NCBI GenBank assembly: GCA_018268465.1
Contig: JAFDWN010000004.1
Location: 103,474 to 167,473, forward strand
DNA length: 64,000 nt
Source of the DNA: Actinomycetota bacterium
GTDB lineage: Bacteria > Actinomycetota > Actinomycetes > Mycobacteriales > Mycobacteriaceae
Direction of reading: 5' to 3'
Position numbers and translations under genes: made by a program. Under the pieces are notes generated by a model. That model saw only the letters and a list, made by a program, of their open reading frames with translations. It searched no databases and was not told the origin of the DNA. Shown here piece by piece: positions 18,561 to 27,515 of this stretch (its first letter is position 1; each line of letters opens with the position of its first letter).

Positions 18561-18576
18561 GAGTAGTCGGCTACTC
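18561..18576. promoter_or_regulatory. 16-bp dyad upstream of the endolysin gene
   Basis: GAGTAGTCGGCTACTC, perfect six-base arms GAGTAG/CTACTC around TCGG, 190 bases before the endolysin start. It shares 13 of 16 positions with 14576-14591, and both are preceded by TC. Candidate LuxR-family site. Confidence 0.5.
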
Positions 18577-18766
18577 TACTGCCGCCACCGCAGCCAGGGG
18601 ACACTACCGGTAGTGGCAGCCGCGGCGCCGTCCGGGCCGGATGCCACCGGCCGCGCCGGCAACCGTTCTGATCGACGCAGCGCGAATATGGCTGAGCCCC
18701 AGCACAACAGCGGGCCGGGCTCGGGGGTGGACACAGGAAATACTGCTTCGTTTCGGAGGGGCGACG

Positions 18767-20422
18767 ATGAGGCTTATCGATTTTGCGGCACGCACGATTT
18801 CACCTGAGGCGATCAGGGCAGCAGGCTTTGACGGCGTCGTCGCCTATGTGTCCCGGTCCAGGCCGGGTGCGAACCTCGGCGCGAAGCCGCTCACCCGCGA
18901 CTATGCCGACGCGCTGCGCGCCGCGGGACTACATATCGTGAGCAATTACCAGTTCGGCAAACCGGGTTCGGCCGCGGCGCCGTCGGACTTCCGGCGCGGA
19001 TTCGACGGCGGAGTCGCCGACGCCAGGACCGCTCTGCAGCTGCACGAGGCCGCAGGGGGGCCGGATACGGCGCCGATCATCTTCAGCATCGACGAGGACA
19101 TCGACCTCGCCACCTGGAACCGCACCGCGGTCCAGTGGTTCAGGGGGATCACGTCCGTGCTCGGTGTCGAGCGCACCGGAATCTACGGTCACTCCCGCGC
19201 GTGCGCGTGGGCGATCCAGGACGGAGTGGTGGGCCATTCGAGCACGCCGGGGCGGCGATGGGCGTGGCAGACCAGGGCATGGTCGTTCGGCGTGACCGAA
19301 CCGGCGGCCGTACTCTTCCAGCGCGTGATCGACACGCCGTCGAATCCCGGCCCGCTCGTGGGAGGCATCCGCGTGGACGTCAACGACGTGCTGGCCGCCG
19401 ACTTCGGCCAGTGGGACCGCTCCGCGTCGCCGACTGCTGCCCTCGCGTCCGCGTCCGCCGCGGCCGTGGCGATGCCGCCGTTCACCGAAAGCACCGAGAT
19501 TCGCAGCCCGTACCACAGCTCGCGGGGCGGTACCAGGGTGCTGTGGTTCGCTCTGCACACCGAAGACGGCAACAGCGGCTCGGCACGCAATCTCGCCAGG
19601 TATCTGTCCGACAACGAGCGACGGGTGTCCTACCACTACACCGTCGATGACGACGGCAAGGTCTTCAACATCGTCGACACCGACCGCACCGCCAATTCCG
19701 TCCTGGATCCCGGCAACCCGAAGACGATCAACCTCGCCTTCGCCGGCTCGTGGGCGAACTGGTCCCGCGAGCGGTGGTTCGACCGGATGCGGCACGGCAT
19801 CGACGTGGCCGCGTGGATCGCGGTGCGCGACGCGCGGCGCTACGGGCTGCAACCACGGGTCATCAGCCCCGACGAGGCCAGGCGGGGAATCACGGGCATC
19901 ACCGACCACAACGGTGTGCGTATCGCCACCGGCCGCGGTACCCACACCGATGTGGGACCGGGATTCGACTGGGGGTATTTCATCGAGAAGGTCAACGCCT
20001 TCGCCGCGATGACCGCCCCTCAGCCGACACCCCCTGGCGCCGCGCCGCACCCCGGGTTCACCGTGGCCAGCGGCGAAACCGGACCGGAGGTCGCCCTGAT
20101 CCAGGACCGGTTGAACACCGCGGCCGGCGCGGGTCTACTCGTCGACGGCGAGTTCCACTCGGTGACCGAACGCGCCGTCACGGACTACCAGCGCAGCCGC
20201 GGGCTGCGGCCCGACGGCCGGGTCGGGGCGCGCACCTGGGCGATCTTATTCGACGGCAGCGACGCGACCGCCCCTTCCGACGGCCGGCGTGACGGAGGTG
20301 TCGTGGACTTCGGTGCGTACTACCTCGTCGGTGGGTCCTGCTCGGGCGGGCCGGAGGGCCTGGCGAGCGCGGAGGCCGCCGCGGCGCAGGACGAGGCGGC
20401 GTCCGTTCCGGCTACTGCCTAG
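18767..20422 (+). CDS. Three-domain phage-type endolysin (DUF1906 / PGRP amidase / PG-binding)
   Basis: A 551-aa cell-wall hydrolase. Residues about 1-215 form a DUF1906 glycoside-hydrolase-like domain (IDFAARTISPEAIRAAGFDG, AWQTRAWSFG, a final RVDVNDV). Residues about 240-430 form a zinc amidase_2/PGRP domain (FALHTEDG, YHYTVDDDG, GRGTHTDVGPGFDW carrying the His/Asp ligands). Residues about 450-515 are a peptidoglycan-binding repeat (LIQDRLNTAAGAGLLVDGEF). The ATG at 18767 follows CGGAGGGG. No signal peptide or membrane segment is visible, as in mycobacteriophage lysin A, and no phage genes surround it. It may be a domesticated lysin needing a separate release route, or act after lysis. Confidence 0.82.
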   Translation: MRLIDFAARTISPEAIRAAGFDGVVAYVSRSRPGANLGAKPLTRDYADALRAAGLHIVSNYQFGKPGSAAAPSDFRRGFDGGVADARTALQLHEAAGGPDTAPIIFSIDEDIDLATWNRTAVQWFRGITSVLGVERTGIYGHSRACAWAIQDGVVGHSSTPGRRWAWQTRAWSFGVTEPAAVLFQRVIDTPSNPGPLVGGIRVDVNDVLAADFGQWDRSASPTAALASASAAAVAMPPFTESTEIRSPYHSSRGGTRVLWFALHTEDGNSGSARNLARYLSDNERRVSYHYTVDDDGKVFNIVDTDRTANSVLDPGNPKTINLAFAGSWANWSRERWFDRMRHGIDVAAWIAVRDARRYGLQPRVISPDEARRGITGITDHNGVRIATGRGTHTDVGPGFDWGYFIEKVNAFAAMTAPQPTPPGAAPHPGFTVASGETGPEVALIQDRLNTAAGAGLLVDGEFHSVTERAVTDYQRSRGLRPDGRVGARTWAILFDGSDATAPSDGRRDGGVVDFGAYYLVGGSCSGGPEGLASAEAAAAQDEAASVPATA

Positions 20423-20443
20423 TGGCTGCCGGCGCGCCACGAT

Positions 20444-21691
20444 TCATCCGACCGGGATGGCGATCTCGATCCACAGATCGCCGTCGCGGGTGACGTCCGC
20501 GGCGTCGTGCGGCACCTCATCCGAACGCACCAACCTGCGCTGCTGCCCGCCCAACGCGGTGAGTAGCGACGCACGCGGTATCGAGGGCCAGCGCTGCATG
20601 GGCCCCAGCGACACCAGCGACAACGCGTCGGCGGGCAGCACATCGTCGACGAAGGGTTTCGGCGTGCCGTTGTAGGACCCGTGATGGGACACCTTGTACG
20701 CGCGGGTTCGTGCCAGCAGTTGCCTGCGCACCGGGTCGTCGAGGATCTTCGACCAGGTGCCCCACTCGGCATCGCCGGCGAAAAGCACACAGTCGTCCCC
20801 GAATTCCAGCGCGAACACCAGGCTGGTCCCGTTGATCGCGTCTTCCAGGCCCGCGGCGGCGGCCAGCATGTCGACGGTGGACCGCCCGTCGAGCGCCGCG
20901 GCGTCGGTGTGCTCGGCGAGCGTGGCGTACCTCGCCCCGAAACTAGCGCCATCCCAACGGTATTGCGGGCCGAAGAGGTGCGGGAACGCGACGGCGACGG
21001 TGGTGTCCTCAGGGGTTGCCGGTGCGGCGGCCTCCCCCGGTTTCACCGGGTCGTCGGGGAAGTACATTCCCGCGGGGGGATCCATCAACGCGATCACGTC
21101 GCGGTCATGGGATGGCCCGAGCACGTGCACCCGCACCCCCGGCAGCGCATCGGTGGTGAACATCTGCGCTCCCTCGCCGTCGCTCGGCAGGTACCGGCGC
21201 CGCGGCTGCCCGGCGAATCCGGTGCGCAGCCGCTTCTCGGCGTCCTTGTTGGACAACGAGTTCAGCGCGAGCGCGCCGACAGGGGTGTCGGCGGAGGCGA
21301 ATCGCTGCGCCAGCGCCATGGCGATGCGGTTCTGGCTGTGCCGGATCGCGTCGGCGGCCGGGTTACCCACCTCCTCGGTCCACGGCATCCACACCTCGCC
21401 GACCTCCACGTCGTTCCACAGGTTCAGCGCGTACCCGCTGATGTGGTCGTAGTGGCGGTGGGTGGCGACGACGACGTCGAGCCGGGCCCTGCCGTCCCTG
21501 CTGACCGTCGCCACGATGTCGCGGGCGGCGTCGCTGACACTCCGGCCGGTCTTGCTGGACATGTGTTTTCCGCAGTCGAGGAGCAGGGTGCGCTCACCGG
21601 CGCTGGTCGGCACGAACAGCAGGAAGCAGTCCCCGAATCCGACGTTGTACATCCGGATCCGCAGCGCGGCCGCGGCGTCACCGCCGGCCAT
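20444..21691 (-). CDS. Metallo-beta-lactamase-fold hydrolase (ComEC-like MBL domain), cytoplasmic
   Basis: A 415-aa single-domain MBL protein. The metal motif THRHYDHISG (His78, His80, Asp82, His83), the FAGDAEWGTW aspartate strand and YKVSHHGSYNGT are the signatures of the ComEC/Rec2-type MBL domain, but there are no membrane segments. Substrate unknown; relatives include phosphodiesterases and lipases. Its start overlaps the end of the metalloprotease-like gene by 14 bases, so the two proteins are made together and probably cooperate. It converges on the endolysin gene with 21 bases between stops. Confidence 0.78.
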   Translation of the reverse strand: MAGGDAAAALRIRMYNVGFGDCFLLFVPTSAGERTLLLDCGKHMSSKTGRSVSDAARDIVATVSRDGRARLDVVVATHRHYDHISGYALNLWNDVEVGEVWMPWTEEVGNPAADAIRHSQNRIAMALAQRFASADTPVGALALNSLSNKDAEKRLRTGFAGQPRRRYLPSDGEGAQMFTTDALPGVRVHVLGPSHDRDVIALMDPPAGMYFPDDPVKPGEAAAPATPEDTTVAVAFPHLFGPQYRWDGASFGARYATLAEHTDAAALDGRSTVDMLAAAAGLEDAINGTSLVFALEFGDDCVLFAGDAEWGTWSKILDDPVRRQLLARTRAYKVSHHGSYNGTPKPFVDDVLPADALSLVSLGPMQRWPSIPRASLLTALGGQQRRLVRSDEVPHDAADVTRDGDLWIEIAIPVG

Positions 21692-24600
21692 CGAGAGACC
21701 TCAGGTTGAGCCGATCGACGATGCGGCGGTTGCGGTCCGGACTCCACGCGATCGAGGTGAGCCGATGCTCCACCGACGCGGCGAAGTCGGCGAGGTCCTT
21801 CATCCTCGCGGGGTCGGCGCTGGGCAGGGGTTTCCCAATCGCATAGCGCACATAACCCTCGCCGTCGGCGACCACGGTGACCCCACCCATCGGCACCAGT
21901 CCGCCGAGGTCCTCGAAACGACGTTTGTCGCGCTGCACGAACTGAACGGTGATCTGCGACTGCAGATAGCCATCGGCGTCGACACGCTGGCTGGTGAAGA
22001 AGCCGTCGACCGCGATCTGCCAGTGCGGTGCGGGTGCGGCCAATCCCAGCGCCCCGTGGTGTTCGGTCGCCCAGGTGTGCAGTTTCTTGGCCCACAACGT
22101 CTGGTCCTCGCGGCGCGCCCACTCCGCGGCCTGCTTGCCGACCGTCGGATGCTGCGACTCGTCGTCGTCGTCCTCGTCGGTGAGGAGCGCGGAATTGGAT
22201 CGCCTGCGCCGGTCGAATTCCCGGGCGGCGTCGAGCAGCCGGTCGCGCACGAACGGCAGCCGGGTGAACTCGTTGGGGTCGACGGGCTCGATTCGCAGCG
22301 ACCGTTCGGCGAGGGAGGCCACCCCGGAGGGGTAGATCCCGCGAGCCCGGAAGCCCTCGATGAGGTTGGCCCGCAAGTGAATCGAGTCGTCCGGGAAGAG
22401 ATCGATGTCGGCGGTGACCAGCGCCCGCAGATAGTCGCTGAACGTGACGTCGACCGGCGGCAGATAGTCGAAGGCCCGGATGCAGATCTGGGTGATGCGG
22501 TCGGCGGTGAAACACGCGACCGCGGCGACCCGATCCACCAGGTCGGGATGCAGCGCCCCCGGCTGCAGTACGCCCGTGCCAGCGGTGGCGATCCGGACCA
22601 GATCCTCGATCCCTTCGTGGTAGGAGCGCAGGAATCCGTCCATGACCGCGGCCACCAGGACGGCGCCGCGCGCGTGCTCCTCTCGGGCATTGGCGTAGGC
22701 ATTCTTGTCGGGCTTCATCAACGCGGTCCGCAGCGGACCCTGATCGCCCACCGCGTAACCGAATTGACTGGCCAGGCTGAGGAGCGGACTGCTCTCTGTG
22801 ATCGCGCGGTCGTTGAGGTCACCGCGGGTGGCGGCGAGGTGTTCGGCCACGACCTCGCGGTAGGTGAAATGCTGCAGTATCGCCACGATGTCGGAAAACC
22901 CCTCGTGGAACGCCAGCACGTCGGGGTTGGTGGGGTTCGAGTAGTGCTTGCGCAGCCGGTGCAGCACCGCGTGCGTCGTCTCGTGGGCGATGATGTCGTG
23001 CGAGAGCGCGGTGAACACCACCTGCCCGGGCAGGTTGGGCCCCGGGTCGAACTGGGTCGCGGAGAAATACCCGAAGAGCAGGGCGAACAGATCCTCGTCG
23101 AAGTAGGCGTTCTCGCCGACGAAGGCATGCGGGTACACCCGCAGCCGCCGCTTGCCCCGCCAGCGAAAGGGCCGGCCCAGCGCGCGCTCGAACGTCTCGA
23201 GCACCCGCATGACCACCGCGTACACCATCTGCTGGTGAAAACGCGGGTCGGACTCGGCGACATCGATACCGCTGTCGAGCAGCACGGCCGCGTCATCGAG
23301 ATCGATTGGTTCATACCAGCATTGGTGCACCGGGTCGTAGTCGATGACCTCGACCAGCCGGCCCGCGGGGCCGGGACCGGTCTGTTCGTAGATGACGTCG
23401 GCGATGACGGACCGCCCCGCGCGGTCCACCATGGGGTCGAACGGTATGACCCGCAGGGGCCTGCGACGGGCCCGGATGTCCCCGTCGCGGTCCGTCGGCG
23501 TCCGCAGACCCGCCGCGCCGCCGGCCACCGGCGGGCACACCCGCGGCTGCGATGTCAGTTCCTCGGCGAGCCGCTCGCGATCGGCGCTCGTCGGCGTGGC
23601 GCGCCTGCGGGGCCGCGGGGCGGGTTTGCCTCCGATGAGGTACTGGATCGCACCCACCGAATCGCACACCAGTGTCACTCCGAGCGGCCGTTTTCCGCCG
23701 TCGCGCTGGGCGAGGTTGACGAATGTCCGCGCGACCAGGTTGCCCACGCTGTCGATCTGGTTGGAACTCTGGAAGCCGACAACCTCCACGGGCCTGCCCG
23801 AATCCAGCCGCAGCTTGGCCAGCCGCGCCCCGGCGAACTCCTCGACGGATGTGCGCCAGACACCGGCATTCTGCTCGCGCTGGACGTCCAGGGCGGCCCG
23901 CACCTGGTCCACCCGGGACGGCTGGACCATGAACTGCCTGCGGTACTCGCCGGCGGTGACGGTGTAGAGCAGTCCGTCGCCGGCATGTTCCATGACCTCG
24001 TTGCGCAGTGGGTTGCTGTGGTTCAGGATCAACGCTTCGATGGCCAGTGATCCCGGATCCCTTGGGATGAGTCCGCGGGTGTGGAACGCCTCGACGAGCC
24101 GGGACCGGTACTCCGACTGTGATTTACCGACCAGCATGGTGTCGGTGGCCAGGAATGCGCGCAGGAAGTCGTAGAACGTGATGTTCAGGGGTGGCAGGTA
24201 ATCCAGCGCCGCGATCGCCGAGCGGGCGACCCGGGCGGCGAGGAACGATGCCTCCGCGGCCAGTCTGGCGACGAGGTCGGGATGGACGTAACCCGGTTGG
24301 GGCGCACCGCCGTTCATCCGCAGCAGATCGGCCGTGCGGCGATCGTGGGCGGCGAGGAACGCCTCGAGGAACGCCGACGTCAGTATGCCGGCCCGGCGGA
24401 TCGGATCGCCGCCGTCCCGATAGTCCGCCGGGTCGGGCGCCTCCGGGAACGACCGCAGCGCGGCTCCGTCGCCGCTGGCCACGCCGAACTGGGTGGCGAT
24501 TTTGAACAGCGCGGTGCCCGCCAGGCTCGCGCCGTTGGCACGGATGGTCCTGGCGACGACATCGGGCTCGAAGAACCGCACCAGAATGGCGATCAGGTCG

Positions 24601-25262
24601 GCGAAACCGTGATCGAATGCGTGGTTGTCGACGGGACGGTCATCGTCCGGCTGTGCACCCGCCGGTCGCAGCCGCGCCATCACCGCGTTGCACACCAGAT
24701 GAGCGATGACGTCGTAGGACAGGCACGTGAAGATGTGCTGGCCCCGCAGGACCCCACTGGCGGCATCGGGTCGGTCGGCGGCGAAATACCCGAACATCAC
24801 GGCGAACTTGCCGGGGTCGAACGCGGCGTTCTCCCAGCCGCCGAAGGCGTGCGGCAGGATGCGCAGCCGGTCCGGCCAGTCGAACGGTCGGCCCAGGCCG
24901 CGCTCGAAGGTCTCCAGGACGCGCATGGCCACGGCGTAGACCATCTGCTGATGTGACCGCAGGTCCGTTTCCGACGGGGTCAGACCCTGACCGATGAGGA
25001 CCGCGGGCGCATCGAGGTCCAGCGGCGGATGCCACTGCCGGGCGCCGATATCGAAATCGACGACGTCGACCAGCCTGCCCGCCGGCCCGGGGCAGACCCG
25101 CTCATAGGGCACCCTGCAGACGATGGGGTCCAGGAATCGGTCGGACAGCGGGTCGAAGGGAAAGATCCGCAGCGGGCGGCGGAACGATTCCCGCACACTC
25201 GTCGATACGGTGTTCGCCCTTGGCTTTTCACCCTGGCCGCGGTTGTCGGTGCGTTCGCCCAT
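21678..25262 (-). CDS. Tandemly duplicated zinc-metalloprotease-like protein; first copy catalytically degenerate
   Basis: A 1194-aa protein made of two homologous halves of roughly 570 residues. Both start with PLR(I/V)(F/I)PFDP and contain HQQMVYAV-MRVLETFER, RPF-W, FGYF and (A/L)DYLPP blocks. In the C-terminal half HETTH (His760, Glu761, His764) is followed 23 residues later by Glu787 in HEGFSD, the layout of thermolysin-like gluzincins. In the N-terminal half the equivalents are HLVCN (188-192) and HGFAD (His215), so the catalytic Glu, the second His and the third ligand are all lost. No signal peptide is visible. The ATG at 25262 is preceded by GGAGGGGAC. Coupled to the downstream MBL gene. 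Target unknown; peptidase activity is inferred from the motif. Confidence 0.7.
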   Translation of the reverse strand: MGERTDNRGQGEKPRANTVSTSVRESFRRPLRIFPFDPLSDRFLDPIVCRVPYERVCPGPAGRLVDVVDFDIGARQWHPPLDLDAPAVLIGQGLTPSETDLRSHQQMVYAVAMRVLETFERGLGRPFDWPDRLRILPHAFGGWENAAFDPGKFAVMFGYFAADRPDAASGVLRGQHIFTCLSYDVIAHLVCNAVMARLRPAGAQPDDDRPVDNHAFDHGFADLIAILVRFFEPDVVARTIRANGASLAGTALFKIATQFGVASGDGAALRSFPEAPDPADYRDGGDPIRRAGILTSAFLEAFLAAHDRRTADLLRMNGGAPQPGYVHPDLVARLAAEASFLAARVARSAIAALDYLPPLNITFYDFLRAFLATDTMLVGKSQSEYRSRLVEAFHTRGLIPRDPGSLAIEALILNHSNPLRNEVMEHAGDGLLYTVTAGEYRRQFMVQPSRVDQVRAALDVQREQNAGVWRTSVEEFAGARLAKLRLDSGRPVEVVGFQSSNQIDSVGNLVARTFVNLAQRDGGKRPLGVTLVCDSVGAIQYLIGGKPAPRPRRRATPTSADRERLAEELTSQPRVCPPVAGGAAGLRTPTDRDGDIRARRRPLRVIPFDPMVDRAGRSVIADVIYEQTGPGPAGRLVEVIDYDPVHQCWYEPIDLDDAAVLLDSGIDVAESDPRFHQQMVYAVVMRVLETFERALGRPFRWRGKRRLRVYPHAFVGENAYFDEDLFALLFGYFSATQFDPGPNLPGQVVFTALSHDIIAHETTHAVLHRLRKHYSNPTNPDVLAFHEGFSDIVAILQHFTYREVVAEHLAATRGDLNDRAITESSPLLSLASQFGYAVGDQGPLRTALMKPDKNAYANAREEHARGAVLVAAVMDGFLRSYHEGIEDLVRIATAGTGVLQPGALHPDLVDRVAAVACFTADRITQICIRAFDYLPPVDVTFSDYLRALVTADIDLFPDDSIHLRANLIEGFRARGIYPSGVASLAERSLRIEPVDPNEFTRLPFVRDRLLDAAREFDRRRRSNSALLTDEDDDDESQHPTVGKQAAEWARREDQTLWAKKLHTWATEHHGALGLAAPAPHWQIAVDGFFTSQRVDADGYLQSQITVQFVQRDKRRFEDLGGLVPMGGVTVVADGEGYVRYAIGKPLPSADPARMKDLADFAASVEHRLTSIAWSPDRNRRIVDRLNLRSLDGRR

Positions 25263-25414
25263 CTGTCCCCTCCGTCTCCTGCAGATGGCGCTGACGAGTC
25301 GGTTCCGCGGATGCAACTCTAGTCGGCGACCATGCCGATGCGTCGCGTTATGAACGTGCCGGTGCGGGTCGTTTCCTCCGGCCGGCCCGAGCTCGGCACC
25401 TCCCTCTTTGTTTT

Positions 25415-25433
25415 CGTAACATCGTTACGTAAC
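25415..25433. promoter_or_regulatory. Overlapping palindromes upstream of the crotonase-tetR pair
   Basis: CGTAACATCGTTACG (25415-25429, six-base arms) overlaps GTTACGTAAC (25424-25433, a perfect 10-base palindrome). They lie 41-59 bases before the crotonase start, a typical TetR operator position, so autoregulation by the downstream TetR protein is likely. Confidence 0.55.
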
Positions 25434-25473
25434 ATCGGTATGGATTCCGGCCACGCTCAACGAGGAGAGTCGA

Positions 25474-26175
25474 ATGACCAGCCCCGTGACCTACCAGCTC
25501 GACGACGCCGTCGCCACCATCACCCTCGACGACGGCAAGGTCAACGTGCTCGGCCCGGCGATGCAGCAGGCGATCAACGACGCACTCGACACCGCCGAGA
25601 AGGATGGCGCCAAGGCCGTCGTCCTGGCGGGCAATGCGCGGGTGTTCAGCGGCGGGTTCGACCTGGCGGTATTCCAGTCGGGGGATCCGCAGGCCGCGCT
25701 CGCCATGCTGGCGGGCGGATTCGAACTGGCCCTGCGAACGCTGACATTCCCCGTTCCCGTCATCATCGCCGCCACCGGTCCCGCGATCGCGATGGGTTCG
25801 TTCCTGCTGCTCAGCGGCGATCACCGCGTGGGTCAGCCCAAGTCGCGCTGCCAGGCCATCGAGGTGGCCATCGGGATGACGATCCCCATCTCGGCGATCG
25901 AGATCATGCGCATGCGGCTCTCACCTCCAGCGTTCCAGCGGGGTGTGTCGTTGGCCGCCACCTTCGTGGGCGACGATGCGGTGACCGCGGGCTGGCTCGA
26001 CGAGATCGTCGACGCCGACAGGGTGCTTTCCCGCGCGCAGGAGGTCGCCGCCGACGCCGTGGCGACGGTGCACGCAGGTGCACACCTGGCCAGCAAGCTC
26101 AAAGCGCGCGATGGCGCGCTGACGGCGATCCGAGCCGGAATCGACGGACTGGCCACCGAGTTCACCTTCGGCTGA
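25474..26175 (+). CDS. Crotonase-family enoyl-CoA hydratase/isomerase
   Basis: A 233-aa crotonase-fold enzyme acting on acyl-CoA thioesters. The oxyanion-hole segments are visible: FSGGFDLAVF and the second at about residues 100-112 (TGPAIAMGSFLLLSG). The usual catalytic acidic residues around position 115-140 are replaced by QPKSRCQAIEVAIG, so hydration activity is uncertain; isomerase or hydrolase roles are possible. It has an ATG at 25474 after GAGGAGAG. It is followed 10 bases later by a TetR gene on the same strand, forming a small self-regulated operon, probably for fatty-acid or aromatic degradation. Confidence 0.85.
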   Translation: MTSPVTYQLDDAVATITLDDGKVNVLGPAMQQAINDALDTAEKDGAKAVVLAGNARVFSGGFDLAVFQSGDPQAALAMLAGGFELALRTLTFPVPVIIAATGPAIAMGSFLLLSGDHRVGQPKSRCQAIEVAIGMTIPISAIEIMRMRLSPPAFQRGVSLAATFVGDDAVTAGWLDEIVDADRVLSRAQEVAADAVATVHAGAHLASKLKARDGALTAIRAGIDGLATEFTFG

Positions 26176-26185
26176 AGGCCGCGCG

Positions 26186-26773
26186 GTGCCGAGGGCGAAG
26201 CAACGCACGCCCGAACTGCGCGATCGACTGCTCAACGTCGCGATCGCCACCCTGACCGAGGAAGGGCTCGCGCAGTTCACCACCCGGCGGGTGGCCCAAC
26301 GCGCCGGCACGTCGGTGCCCGCGGTGTACGAGCTCTTCGAGGACAAGGCCGGGCTGCTGCGCGCGGTGTTCTTCGAGGGGTTCCGCATGCTCGGCCGCGA
26401 CCTCGCCCGGGTGCCGGCCACCGATGACCCGCTGGCAGACCTCGAGCGGCTGGTTCCCGTATTCCGCCGATTCTGCCGGTCCTACCCCCGGCTGGCGCAG
26501 GTGATGTTCTCGCGGCCGTTCGCGGATTTCGAACCGGGCCCCGACGAACTCGCAGCCGGAGCGTCGGTGCGCGACGTGTTCATCGGGCGGATCAGGCGCT
26601 GTATCGACGAGGGACTGCTGCGCGGCGACCCCACCGACATCGCCCACGTATTGCTTGCTCTCGCACAAGGTCTGGCCGTTCAGGAGGCGGGCCGCTGGCT
26701 CGGTACGTCGCCGGGCGCGGTCGAGCGGCGCTGGCGCCTCGGGGTGCGCTCGGTGCTGGCCGGACTCCGCTGA
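26186..26773 (+). CDS. TetR-family transcriptional regulator
   Basis: A 195-aa repressor with an N-terminal TetR helix-turn-helix (ALAQFTTRRVAQRAGTSVPAVYELFEDKAGL region, residues about 10-55) and a helical ligand-binding C-terminal domain. GTG start at 26186. It lies directly downstream of the crotonase gene, and overlapping palindromes upstream of that gene are its likely operator. The ligand is probably an acyl-CoA, inferred only from the neighbour. Confidence 0.9.
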   Translation: MPRAKQRTPELRDRLLNVAIATLTEEGLAQFTTRRVAQRAGTSVPAVYELFEDKAGLLRAVFFEGFRMLGRDLARVPATDDPLADLERLVPVFRRFCRSYPRLAQVMFSRPFADFEPGPDELAAGASVRDVFIGRIRRCIDEGLLRGDPTDIAHVLLALAQGLAVQEAGRWLGTSPGAVERRWRLGVRSVLAGLR

Positions 26774-26847
26774 ACCTGGGGATGCCACCGCAACGTTACG
26801 GGCGCATTTCCGGCGTGAGCGACCGGTAATAGATTCGTATTCCGTAC

Positions 26848-26863
26848 CTAACCACTGGGAAAC
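26848..26863. promoter_or_regulatory. GlnR-like box upstream of the Nit1C cluster
   Basis: CTAAC-CACTGG-GAAAC fits the actinobacterial GlnR half-box pair GTNAC-N6-GAAAC with one mismatch (first G to C). It lies about 100 bases before the first gene of a nitrogen-starvation cluster. Only one pair is evident, whereas strong GlnR sites usually have two. Confidence 0.5.
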
Positions 26864-26960
26864 AGAAGACCTCTGTAATCGAAGCAGCCGAAGTTCTTCT
26901 CGGCCCGCCCGGGACCCCTGCCCCGGGTGAACCGCACGAACACGAACTGTGGAGACCCCC

Positions 26961-27482
26961 ATGCCTTTTGACGATTCCATCGCCGAGAACATCAAGACCT
27001 CCCTCGCCGAGATCCCCCACCCCGCACTGCCCAAGGGGTCGAACATCTACGGCGGCACCAAGATCTTCCCCGACTACAAGGCCGAGAACGGCGAGAGCTA
27101 CTTCACGCTGGTCCACGGCATTGCGCACGAGTCGTCGGTCAGCTTCGTTGCCGTACTCCAGGCGACGCGCGCGCTGCGCAAGGGTTTCGAGTCGGCGATC
27201 TACTTCTACGGCCCCGGTGCCATCAACTGCCTTGCCACACGCGGCTTTCCGAAAACGGGCGACTCGGGGTTCCCCGGCGAACAAAACATCAACGATGCGC
27301 TCGCGACGTTCATCGGCGAAGGCGGAACCGTGTTCTGCTGCCGGTTCGGACTCGCCCTGCACGGCGGGCGGGAAGAGGATCTGATCGAAGGCGTGATTCC
27401 GGCCCATCCTCTCGACGTCCAGGACGCGCTGATCCACTACGCGCGCAAGGGCGCGATCATCAACTCGACCTACATGGTCTAG
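26961..27482 (+). CDS. MSMEG_0572/Sll0783-family nitrogen starvation response protein
   Basis: A 173-aa DsrE-like protein that opens Nit1C clusters in mycobacteria and cyanobacteria. Recognisable segments are SNIYGGTKIFPDYKAENGES, YFYGPGAINCLATRGFPKTG and the C-terminal GAIINSTYMV. The biochemical role is not established. The ATG at 26961 has GGAG six bases upstream; an in-frame GTG at 26949 is less likely. It is followed 33 bases later by the nitrilase. The family is known to be induced by nitrogen limitation, which agrees with the GlnR-like box upstream. Confidence 0.88.
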   Translation: MPFDDSIAENIKTSLAEIPHPALPKGSNIYGGTKIFPDYKAENGESYFTLVHGIAHESSVSFVAVLQATRALRKGFESAIYFYGPGAINCLATRGFPKTGDSGFPGEQNINDALATFIGEGGTVFCCRFGLALHGGREEDLIEGVIPAHPLDVQDALIHYARKGAIINSTYMV

Positions 27483-27515
27483 AACCTCTTCGGCACAATC
27501 GGATTCAGTCAAACC

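Noticed and set aside
18488-20443. Prophage
   Set aside because: Only a single lysin-like gene; no integrase, capsid, portal, terminase, tape measure or holin genes around it.
21462-24050. Long plus-strand open frame opposite the metalloprotease and MBL genes
   Set aside because: High-GC antisense frame with Arg/Gly/His/Val-rich, low-complexity product; the minus strand carries clear motifs.
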